From: a virus
Length of the DNA stretch: 64,000 bases
IMG/VR virus record: IMGVR_UViG_3300023442_000001
Coordinates: 1-64,000 of that record
Strand: one strand, 5' to 3'
Position 1 is the first letter of the stretch. Each line of letters opens with the position of its first letter. The notes under the pieces are model-generated. The model ran no database searches, was not told where the DNA came from, and was given only the letters and a program-made list of their open reading frames with translations. Below, piece by piece: positions 9,582-17,464 of this stretch. The translations under genes were made by a program, and so were the position numbers.

Positions 9582-9633
9582 AACAAAATTAGTTTCATTT
9601 TATTAATATCTAATAAAGGAGAAGTTAAAAGAA

Positions 9634-10308
9634 ATGAACACTGCATTAATTGAATTTTATTACAATCTTGGAAAGGCTGAACTTTTTCTGGAGAAAGCTC
9701 CTCCCAATATGAAAGCTTCTGAGGGAATGTCTGTTTTTAGAAAATTATTATCTTTATTTAGCAAAGTAAAGGCAGACGCAACAAAGGCTGGTGTTCCAAA
9801 AGAAACCCTTAAGAGAGCTGAAGATCTTGCTAATAAAGCCAGATCGAAAAAGCTTCTGGTTAAAGAAGATGTCGAAATGCTCAATGAGGGAATCCTTGGT
9901 ACAGTTATCTGGGAAGTAATTAAATACATAGTACGAGCAATTCTTATTATTTTGGCTGGATGGGCGATTTTAATTTTTGGTACAGCTTTATTTCCCCCGG
10001 GCGTTATTCTTTTTTCTATCATCGCATATGGTATTTGGGCTGTTGGGGGACTGGCGAGTTTTATCTATATGATCTACAGTATTATGAAAAAGATATCTTC
10101 TGGTTCTGCGGAAGGACAGGCAAAGAAAATAGATGCTCTTAAAAAATCAGTAGAAGCGTTAGACAAAACAATAAAAGATTATAAAAAAGCGATATCCGTA
10201 GCTCAAAAAGAAGGAGCATCACCAAAAGAGATTGCAAAAATGCAAAAGAACTTGAAGAATTTAGAGAAGAAGAAACAAGAATTAATAAAGAAGATGGCTG
10301 ATAAATAA
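9634..10308 (+). CDS. Membrane protein with C-terminal coiled coil
   Basis: 224 residues, ATG behind AAAGGAGAAG. A short N-terminus (MNTALIEFYYNLGKAE) and a helical domain are followed by two strongly hydrophobic segments (about residues 90-145) and a long Lys-rich coiled coil ending KKKQELIKKMADK. The plan (helices, membrane segment, C-terminal basic coil) resembles that of the protein at 43292-44182, with little direct identity. The N-terminus resembles those of the next two genes. Possibly a virion membrane-interacting or ejected protein; unproven. Confidence 0.55.
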   Translation: MNTALIEFYYNLGKAELFLEKAPPNMKASEGMSVFRKLLSLFSKVKADATKAGVPKETLKRAEDLANKARSKKLLVKEDVEMLNEGILGTVIWEVIKYIVRAILIILAGWAILIFGTALFPPGVILFSIIAYGIWAVGGLASFIYMIYSIMKKISSGSAEGQAKKIDALKKSVEALDKTIKDYKKAISVAQKEGASPKEIAKMQKNLKNLEKKKQELIKKMADK

Positions 10309-10326
10309 AAAGTGAGAAATTTATTT

Positions 10327-11127
10327 ATGGAAAATAAACTATCATTAATAGAATTTTATTTTCAAGAATCAAAAAATATAGATTTTGAGAAAGTAAACAA
10401 GGCAGTAGAAAATAATATTAAACGAATAAAACGATATTTAAAGAAACAAAATTTAGATCCCAAGATCATAGAAAAATATGCTAAATCGGCATCTGAGAAT
10501 GTTTATAAAAGAATGCAAGCGTTATTGAAAACAGATCAAAATCTAGATTTGAATAATAAAATTTTAATTAAAAATATTGGTTCTATTATAACAGAAGAGG
10601 GTTTAAAATCTTATAAACGGTTAAATGCAAACTTAAAAGCTAAAGTTGATAATTTTAAAAATATTAAAGTAAGTTTTACAATATTATATATTCTATTATT
10701 CAGCCAGTTTATCCTCATGATTTTAACAAGAGCTTTGACGTTAGCATTTGGCCCAATTGGTGATACGCTTTATAGTTATATTTATTCTGTAATTGTTGCC
10801 CCTTTAACGGAAGAATATGCTAAACGAGTTAGCATTGAAAAAAATATTCCTTGGTTATATACTGGGATTTTTGCTGGTTTTGAATTTTTATCATCTATTA
10901 TGATTAGTGTAAATCCAATATATGTAGCTTTGAGGGCGGCGGTTGTTTTAATGCATTTAACCACAACTTTTATTCAGAAAAAATTCATGAATATTAGTGA
11001 TAAATCTATTGATCCAAAGAAAATGAAAACATTAGGGTTTGTTTTTGCAGTTTTGATTCATGGTCTTTGGAATCTTTTAGCGACCATTTATCAATCAGAC
11101 ATAAAAAATTTTATAATGGGTGGATAA
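10327..11127 (+). CDS. PrsW/CPBP-like intramembrane protease homologue
   Basis: 266 residues from the ATG at 10327 (a GTG at 10312 is possible; neither has a strong ribosome site). A helical soluble N-terminus is followed by several membrane segments carrying the family motifs in order: APLTEEYAKR (EExxK), AGFEFLSS (FxxE type), VVLMHLTT (His) and LIHGLWNLLA (HxxWN). These residues form the active site of PrsW/CPBP membrane proteases (known from the families). Encoding one in a phage late operon is unusual. It could process a membrane or virion protein. Activity is inferred from motifs. Confidence 0.65.
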   Translation: MENKLSLIEFYFQESKNIDFEKVNKAVENNIKRIKRYLKKQNLDPKIIEKYAKSASENVYKRMQALLKTDQNLDLNNKILIKNIGSIITEEGLKSYKRLNANLKAKVDNFKNIKVSFTILYILLFSQFILMILTRALTLAFGPIGDTLYSYIYSVIVAPLTEEYAKRVSIEKNIPWLYTGIFAGFEFLSSIMISVNPIYVALRAAVVLMHLTTTFIQKKFMNISDKSIDPKKMKTLGFVFAVLIHGLWNLLATIYQSDIKNFIMGG

Positions 11128-11130
11128 TTA

Positions 11131-11508
11131 ATGAATAGTTTATTAGAAACATATTTAGAAAAATTATTTTTCGAAGATGATTATATTAGACATATTACGG
11201 ATATTACATCTCAATATTTTGAAAAAGATATTATAATTTTCGAAACTCATAAAGACATTCAATTGGGTTTATTGCGTTATACAGATCCCCCAATTGGGAA
11301 AATTTTTATTTTTAAATTACCAGAAGAAAAGGAAATCGCATTCCACACAAATGGAATGCGATTTCCTATTGACATATATTTTTTTGATAGAAACGGTTAT
11401 CTTGTTAAACGTTATAAAAATGCCTTTCCTGGTATATCTTATATTCCTTCCGATAAACCTGCCAAATATGTTATCGAAATTCCTGTCGCATATCCCCAAA
11501 TTGCTTAA
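11131..11508 (+). CDS. DUF192-family protein
   Basis: 125 residues, ATG start 3 bases after the preceding stop with a GGTGG site. The C-terminal 80 residues carry the DUF192 hallmark: GMRFPIDIYFFDRNG, then a conserved hydrophobic YVIEIP end. Function of the family is not established. An N-terminal extension (MNSLLETYLEKLFFEDD) resembles the short N-termini of the two upstream genes. A perfect 14-base inverted repeat lies inside the gene. Confidence 0.7.
   Translation: MNSLLETYLEKLFFEDDYIRHITDITSQYFEKDIIIFETHKDIQLGLLRYTDPPIGKIFIFKLPEEKEIAFHTNGMRFPIDIYFFDRNGYLVKRYKNAFPGISYIPSDKPAKYVIEIPVAYPQIA
11331..11366. repeat. 14-base perfect inverted repeat inside the DUF192 gene
   Basis: GGAAATCGCATTCC (11331-11344) and GGAATGCGATTTCC (11353-11366) are exact reverse complements around an 8-base loop, ACACAAAT. 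It lies in the DUF192 coding sequence, where such a long perfect stem is not expected by chance. No T-run follows. Confidence 0.8.
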
Positions 11509-11561
11509 ATAAGATATTATTTATTATGAAAGGTTGTGTTTTTAAAAAATGTAATAGAAAA

Positions 11562-11577
11562 GGGGGGTGAGAACAAA
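11562..11577 (+). promoter_or_regulatory. Candidate phage late promoter, copy 1
   Basis: GGGGGGTGAGAACAAA, followed by G and, after AACA plus six bases, by TGATGG. It lies 64 bases before the ATG of the first fibre gene and opens the fibre operon. It is one of eight copies in the window, all ahead of structural or late units and oriented with them. Confidence 0.7.
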
Positions 11578-11641
11578 GCATTGATGGGTGATATTGACCA
11601 AAAAACACACTAACTCCATAGTTTAAAAGAGGAATTTTATA

Positions 11642-13378
11642 ATGGGTATCCGGACTATTGTAACCAGAACCGGGAAAGGTTCTGCCCTTACTTGGGATGA
11701 AATGGATGGGAATTTGACGGGCTTGGATACTGATTTATCTACTGTAGAGAATGAACTTCAATCGAAGGCCCCTTTAAATTCTCCCACGTTTACGGGAATT
11801 CCCAGTGCACCAACAGCGAATCCTGGAACAAATACGACACAAATTGCTACGACAGCATTCGTTCAAAATGCAATTAGCTCTGTTTCTGGTATTACAGATC
11901 ATTCTGCGTTAGATAATTTAGATTATGCGAGTTCTGGGCATACCGGATTTGCAGCATCGACAGATTCTCGTTTTCCTAGCGCAGACGAGAAAGATGCTTT
12001 ACAGGGAACGTATGCAACTCCAAGTAATTCAAATAGATATGTAACAGATGCCGATCCGAGAATGACGGATTCTCGTGATCCAAATCCACATGCATCAACT
12101 CATGCGTCTGGTTCGAGTGATCCGATTTCTCCAGAAGATATTGGGGCAGCTCCAATTAATTCTCCATCATTTACGGGGACACCGACCGCCCCAACACCAG
12201 CCTCTGGAACCAATTCAACGATAATTGCTACGACAGCATTCGTTCAAACTGAAATTTCAAATATTAATTTTCCTGTATCGTTTGGAACGATTTCAGCTAG
12301 AAATAGTCTCGGAGGATTGATTGGGTCAATTATAGCTGGAGCGTCTTCAGATACATTTACGTTCAAAGAAGGTTCAAATATTACGTTGTCTTTTAGCGGT
12401 TCTGAATTGGTTATTTCATCCACAGCGTCTGGTGGAACAACGGATCACGCTTCTTTATCAAATTTAGATTATTCAAATTCTGGTCATACTGGTTTCGCAT
12501 CTTCGACAGATTTAACGAATCATACATCAAATACATCGATTCATTTTACAGAATCTTCAATAAATCATAATAATATTCAAAATATTGGAACGTATAGTCA
12601 TACTCAATTAGATAATCACGTCGATACGACATCGATTCATTTTGCTGAAACAGATATAGATCATAATAATATTCAAAATATTGGAACAAATACGCATGCT
12701 CAAATTGATAGTCATATTTCTGATAGTTCTATTCATTATGTCGAGTCTTCAATAGACCATAATAATATTCAAAATATTGGAACGTATAGTCACGCAACAA
12801 TAGATTTACATATCGATAATCAAAATAACCCCCACTCCGTAACAGCGACTCAAGTCGGAAAAGACACAGCTCAATGGAACGCAGATCGTATTTTAGGCGT
12901 TCCCGTTGATGATACTAACAAAGCTGACGGAAATGTTTTAGCATATGATTCAGCTTCGGGATCAATTGTTTATGCCACACCTTCTGGGGGTAGCGGGGGT
13001 GGATTGTATGAATATACCGCTGCTAGTTATTCAAATTGTTTTATCGTTGCTTCCGGTCCTGGAGTTGATTTTACGTGGACAGACGGAACACCTCAAGTTG
13101 GGGCGTTTACAATCCCAGCCGGAGTAACTTTATATCAAGCAACATTTCGATTTACGTCGAATGGTCAGAGAGTTGAAGTTGTTTGTCATCCAGGAAATTC
13201 ATCTGATCTGACATTCAGATATCCAAGCGTAACTATTTGGAATGCTTCAGCGGATCCAAGAGTTATAGAAAGTTTTGCCGTTCGAAAAGATTCGACTGTT
13301 CATGACCGAATTTGGTGGGTTGGTTCATCCAACGGCGCTGAATATGTGGTGAATCTTATTACATCAGTTTCAGGATAA
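11642..13378 (+). CDS. Tail fibre protein with tandem repeats and receptor-type tip
   Basis: 578 residues, ATG behind AGAGGA. The N-terminus (MGIRTIVTRTGKGSALTWDE) is followed by two copies of the common fibre repeat LNSPTFTGxPxAPT...IATTAFVQ (from about residue 50 and 178). DHASLSNLDY...GHTGFA units follow, then a tandem run of 32-residue units centred on HNNIQNIG (96-base period at 12566, 12662 and 12758). The last 120 residues form a beta-rich tip that is strongly similar to the tip of the next fibre (GPGVDFTWTDGTPQVGAFTI, FAVRKDSTVHDR). Fibre function is clear; receptor unknown. Confidence 0.85.
   Translation: MGIRTIVTRTGKGSALTWDEMDGNLTGLDTDLSTVENELQSKAPLNSPTFTGIPSAPTANPGTNTTQIATTAFVQNAISSVSGITDHSALDNLDYASSGHTGFAASTDSRFPSADEKDALQGTYATPSNSNRYVTDADPRMTDSRDPNPHASTHASGSSDPISPEDIGAAPINSPSFTGTPTAPTPASGTNSTIIATTAFVQTEISNINFPVSFGTISARNSLGGLIGSIIAGASSDTFTFKEGSNITLSFSGSELVISSTASGGTTDHASLSNLDYSNSGHTGFASSTDLTNHTSNTSIHFTESSINHNNIQNIGTYSHTQLDNHVDTTSIHFAETDIDHNNIQNIGTNTHAQIDSHISDSSIHYVESSIDHNNIQNIGTYSHATIDLHIDNQNNPHSVTATQVGKDTAQWNADRILGVPVDDTNKADGNVLAYDSASGSIVYATPSGGSGGGLYEYTAASYSNCFIVASGPGVDFTWTDGTPQVGAFTIPAGVTLYQATFRFTSNGQRVEVVCHPGNSSDLTFRYPSVTIWNASADPRVIESFAVRKDSTVHDRIWWVGSSNGAEYVVNLITSVSG
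12566..12784 (+). repeat. Three 96-base tandem repeats in the fibre gene
   Basis: CATAATAATATTCAAAATAT starts at 12566, 12662 and 12758, an exact 96-base (32-codon) period. Each repeat encodes HNNIQNIG plus flanks such as SSIHFxESxID. Such in-frame repeats can change fibre length by slippage or recombination. Confidence 0.75.
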
Positions 13379-13406
13379 AAATTTTTAAATAACGAGGATT
13401 TCATCA

Positions 13407-16400
13407 ATGGCTAGAAAATTAAGCGCCCGTTTTAACGTATATAATAAAATCGACAATGGAGATGGAACTTGGGACCTACAAATAAATATTCCTCCAGCTA
13501 ATGGAGATGTTAATGATATTGAGATAGGTGCGGCAGTAATTACGGATCAAGGATCTCAAACATATTTTCGTTGGAAGGTTATCGCTTTAGATTCTCAAGG
13601 CCCTATTTCTGGAACCCAACGTTGGATTACAATTGAGCCCGATGATGAAGGAACCCCTCCGACTCCTTCATGGGCTGATGGATTAATTGCTAATCCTGTT
13701 AAACCCAATTCAAAAATCGTTTGGATTACTTATCCAGAAGAATTTGCGTTAAGTCCCGCTTTAACATCTTATGCTTCAAATGTTGATAAAGGGGTAATTG
13801 ATGAAAATTTTGTAGAAAAAACAGATCCAGAAATTGTTGATCCGAAGATCCCCGCCGCACATGCTGCATCCCATGCTCTAGATGGGACCGATGCTATTAC
13901 TCCAGCGGATATCGGAGCGGTTTCTGATTCCGATCCTCGATTGACTGATGCAAGAACTCCGTTAGCTCATGCTTCATCCCATGCTATTGGGGGTTCGGAT
14001 GAAATTACTCCAGCGGATATTGGGGCTGCCGATAAAATTCACTTACACACAGAATATTATGATCAAACAGCTTTTATAACAGTATCGTCCGGAACATCCG
14101 ATGCAGGTAAACCTGTTAAAACAACAAATACTGGAAAATTAGATCCGAGTTTAATTCCAACGACAGCGACAGATGCGATAAATGTTAATACAGACACAAC
14201 ATTATTTAACAATATATTATCTTCGACTGAAACAAACGTTCAAGCTGCGTTGGAAAAATTAGATGACCACGGACACGCAACGTATGCGAACCATATTGCG
14301 GATTCTTCTATCCATTTTACAGAAACATCGATCAATCATAATAATATTTTAAATAGTGGAACAAATACACATAGTCAAATTGACACACATATTGGGGATT
14401 CATCTATCCATTTTACGGAATCTTCAATTTCACACCAGAATATTTCTGGGGCTGGAATTCGAACTCATGCAGAAATTGATTCACATTTAGGAAATTCAAC
14501 TTTACATTTTGCTGAAACATCTATCGACCATTCAAATATTTCTAATTTAGATTATGCGAGTTCCGGTCATACTGGGTTTGCTTCTGATTCAGATTCAAGA
14601 TTCCCAACGACAGATGAAAAGGCTGCGTTGGCTGGAACATCTGGTGCTCCCAGCGCGGCTAATAAATATGTAACAGATGTTGATCCTCGTATGTCAAATG
14701 CGAGAACTCCTTTAGCCCACGCAGCAAGTCATAAAACCGGTGGGTCTGATGAGTTAACTCCAGCCGATATTGGGGCAGAACCAGCCGATCCAAATATTCA
14801 AGCGCACTTATCTGATACGAATAACCCACATTCAGTTACCGCAGCTCAAACTGGGGCTATTCCCACATCTGAAAAAGGAAGTCCAAGTGGGGTTGCGACT
14901 TTAGATTCGGGCGGAAAAATTCCTTCTTCACAACTTCCAGATAGTATTATCGGAGCCGTTGTCTATAAAGGAACGTGGGATGCTGATACAAATACCCCAG
15001 CTATTCCGCTAGCTGATTCTTCAAATAAGGGTTGGTATTATAAAGTTTCTGTAGCTGGTAATACGAACATTAACGGAATTACAGATTGGGGAGTTGGAGA
15101 CTGGATTATTTCAAACGGAACATCTTGGGATCAGGTTAAAAATACAGAATCTGTGACTTCTGTAAATGGACAGACAGGAGCTATTTCTGGTCTTGAGATC
15201 GAAGCAAATAAAAAAACATCAATTTTAGGAAATGAAAGTGATATATTTTATCCGACTACAAATGCTGTAAAAACATACGTAGATAATCAAATCACATCAC
15301 ACAATCATGATTCATCTTATTATCTTAAATCTGAATTTATTTCCACTTCTTCTGGGGTTTCAGATGCAGGGAAGCCAATTGTCTTAGGATCAGATGGAAA
15401 AATTGATCCGACTATGTATGATACGACTTCAGTATCTACGGCCGATTCTGTGACAGTAAATACGAATACATTTAATAATATTTTAACTTCAGCCGATACT
15501 AATGTTCAATTGGCTTTAGAAACATTAGACGATCATGGACATAGTGAATACGCATTAGCTTCTGATTCTCGTTTTCCGACAACCGACGAAAAGAATGCTT
15601 TATTGGGCACTAATGGATCGCCTAGTGCCTCCAACCGATATGTTACCGATTCTGATCCTAGATTGACTGATGCTAGATCTCCTTTATCACACGCGTCAAC
15701 ACATTTTTCAAACGGTTCTGATCCTATTACTCCGGCCGATATCGGCGCAATCGATTCAACAGAAAAAGGAATTGCGAACGGAATTGCTACACTAGATTCG
15801 AACGGAAAAGTCCCAACATCCCAACTTCCAGATAGTGTGGTTTCTGGATTAGAATTTCAGGGAACGTGGAATGCGTCAACCAATACTCCTAATATTCCCG
15901 TAGCTGACCCGTCAAACAAGGGTTGGTATTATCGTGTCAACGTAGCTGGTAATACGAACATTAACGGAATTTCAGATTGGCAAGTTGGTGACTGGATTGT
16001 TTCTGAGGGAGATCAATGGGTTAAAATTGATAATACAGAATCCGTAACTTCGGTCAATGGACGGACTGGAGCTGTTACTGGACTTGAAGAAACAACGAAT
16101 AAGACAGGAGATATGAGTTCTCCAAGCGATACGTTATATCCGACAGTCAATGCGGTTCGTTCGTATGTTTATGCGAAGTCTGATTTTATCGATGTGTCAT
16201 CTGGAACATCAGATGCAAATAAACCAATTAAAACAAATGTTAATGGATTATTAGACGCTTCATTTATTGATTCGTCAAGTCTTACGGTTCTTTCTGGAAA
16301 CGTATCTGTTGATACATCCACGTTTAATGGAATCCTTTCAGGAACCGATACAGATGTTCAGAAAGCTTTAGAAACTCTAGATTCACATACTCATACGGTT

Positions 16401-17438
16401 TCAAATGATGCTACAGCTATAGCGACAATCACGACTAATTTTAACGGAATTCTTTCAACATCTGACACAGATGTTCAGAAAGCCTTAGAAACATTAGATG
16501 ATCATAGTCACTCAGGTTCTGAAATTACATTAACAACAACGAATTTTAATAATATCCTTTCAGGAACCGATACAGATGTTCAAAAGGCTTTAGAGACGTT
16601 AGATGATCATACTCACGCATTTTCAACCGATGCGACAGGAATCGCAACAATTACAACGAATTTTAATAATATTTTGTCGGCCTCGGATACGGATGTTCAG
16701 AAAGCCTTAGAAACATTAGATGATCATACACATCCGTTTACGGGAGCCGATGCGACTTCTATAAATACAATTACTACGAATTTTAACGGAATTCTTTCAA
16801 CATCTGACACAGATGTTCAGAAAGCCTTAGAAACATTAGATGATCATACTCACACTACTTACGATTCTCATATTTCTGATACGAACAATCCACACTCAGT
16901 GACAGCAACTCAAGTTGGAAAAGACACGGCTCAATGGAATGCTGATAGAATTCAAGGGGTCACAGTTGATAACACGAATATAGCCGATGGACGTGTTTTA
17001 GCTTATGACTCTACTTCTGGGAATATTGTTTATGTTGATCAGAGTGGAGGCGGTGGGTCTGGAATTCAAGTATATAATGCTTCAAGTTATGCGGATTGTG
17101 AAATTAAAGCGACCGGCCCCGGAGTTGATTTTACCTGGACGGATGGAACTCCTCAAGTTGGGGCCTTTACGATTCCTGCTGGAGTTACATTATTAGGAGC
17201 GAAAATTAAATTTGTTTCTAATGGTCAAAGAGTTGAAATTGTATGTGACCCAGGAAATACAAGCGATGTTAATTTTGAATATCCAGATATTACGATTTGG
17301 AATATTTCAGCCGCTCCTAGGGTTATTGAAAGTTTTGCTGTCAGAAAAGATTCTACAGTTCATGACCGAGTTTGGTGGGTCGGTTCAACAAATGGTGTAA
17401 CTTATGTTGTACGATTAAATACAACCGTTGTCAGATAA
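13407..17438 (+). CDS. Long tail fibre with His-x-His repeats
   Basis: 1343 residues. The N-terminal 125 residues (MARKLSARFNVYNK...) are shared with the next fibre and are probably the attachment domain. The shaft contains GGSDxxTPADIGA modules, two copies of a 150-residue module (GTWxADTNTPxIPxADxSNKGWYY and following, around 14960 and 15860), SRFPTTDEKxAL modules and many LDDHxH units (NFNxILSxxDTDVQKALETL). At least eight His-x-His motifs occur. The C-terminal tip is nearly the same domain as in the preceding fibre, but with changes in several loops. Start ATG behind an ACGAGGA site. Confidence 0.85.
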   Translation: MARKLSARFNVYNKIDNGDGTWDLQINIPPANGDVNDIEIGAAVITDQGSQTYFRWKVIALDSQGPISGTQRWITIEPDDEGTPPTPSWADGLIANPVKPNSKIVWITYPEEFALSPALTSYASNVDKGVIDENFVEKTDPEIVDPKIPAAHAASHALDGTDAITPADIGAVSDSDPRLTDARTPLAHASSHAIGGSDEITPADIGAADKIHLHTEYYDQTAFITVSSGTSDAGKPVKTTNTGKLDPSLIPTTATDAINVNTDTTLFNNILSSTETNVQAALEKLDDHGHATYANHIADSSIHFTETSINHNNILNSGTNTHSQIDTHIGDSSIHFTESSISHQNISGAGIRTHAEIDSHLGNSTLHFAETSIDHSNISNLDYASSGHTGFASDSDSRFPTTDEKAALAGTSGAPSAANKYVTDVDPRMSNARTPLAHAASHKTGGSDELTPADIGAEPADPNIQAHLSDTNNPHSVTAAQTGAIPTSEKGSPSGVATLDSGGKIPSSQLPDSIIGAVVYKGTWDADTNTPAIPLADSSNKGWYYKVSVAGNTNINGITDWGVGDWIISNGTSWDQVKNTESVTSVNGQTGAISGLEIEANKKTSILGNESDIFYPTTNAVKTYVDNQITSHNHDSSYYLKSEFISTSSGVSDAGKPIVLGSDGKIDPTMYDTTSVSTADSVTVNTNTFNNILTSADTNVQLALETLDDHGHSEYALASDSRFPTTDEKNALLGTNGSPSASNRYVTDSDPRLTDARSPLSHASTHFSNGSDPITPADIGAIDSTEKGIANGIATLDSNGKVPTSQLPDSVVSGLEFQGTWNASTNTPNIPVADPSNKGWYYRVNVAGNTNINGISDWQVGDWIVSEGDQWVKIDNTESVTSVNGRTGAVTGLEETTNKTGDMSSPSDTLYPTVNAVRSYVYAKSDFIDVSSGTSDANKPIKTNVNGLLDASFIDSSSLTVLSGNVSVDTSTFNGILSGTDTDVQKALETLDSHTHTVSNDATAIATITTNFNGILSTSDTDVQKALETLDDHSHSGSEITLTTTNFNNILSGTDTDVQKALETLDDHTHAFSTDATGIATITTNFNNILSASDTDVQKALETLDDHTHPFTGADATSINTITTNFNGILSTSDTDVQKALETLDDHTHTTYDSHISDTNNPHSVTATQVGKDTAQWNADRIQGVTVDNTNIADGRVLAYDSTSGNIVYVDQSGGGGSGIQVYNASSYADCEIKATGPGVDFTWTDGTPQVGAFTIPAGVTLLGAKIKFVSNGQRVEIVCDPGNTSDVNFEYPDITIWNISAAPRVIESFAVRKDSTVHDRVWWVGSTNGVTYVVRLNTTVVR
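16437..16848 (+). repeat. Exact 70-base direct repeat within the fibre gene
   Basis: Bases 16437-16506 and 16779-16848 are identical as read (beginning AATTTTAACGGAATTC). The offset is 342 bases, that is 114 codons or three shaft units. Recombination between them would delete exactly three units in frame. Confidence 0.75.
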
Positions 17439-17464
17439 TTAAAAAATAGAGAGGTCTGATTAAT

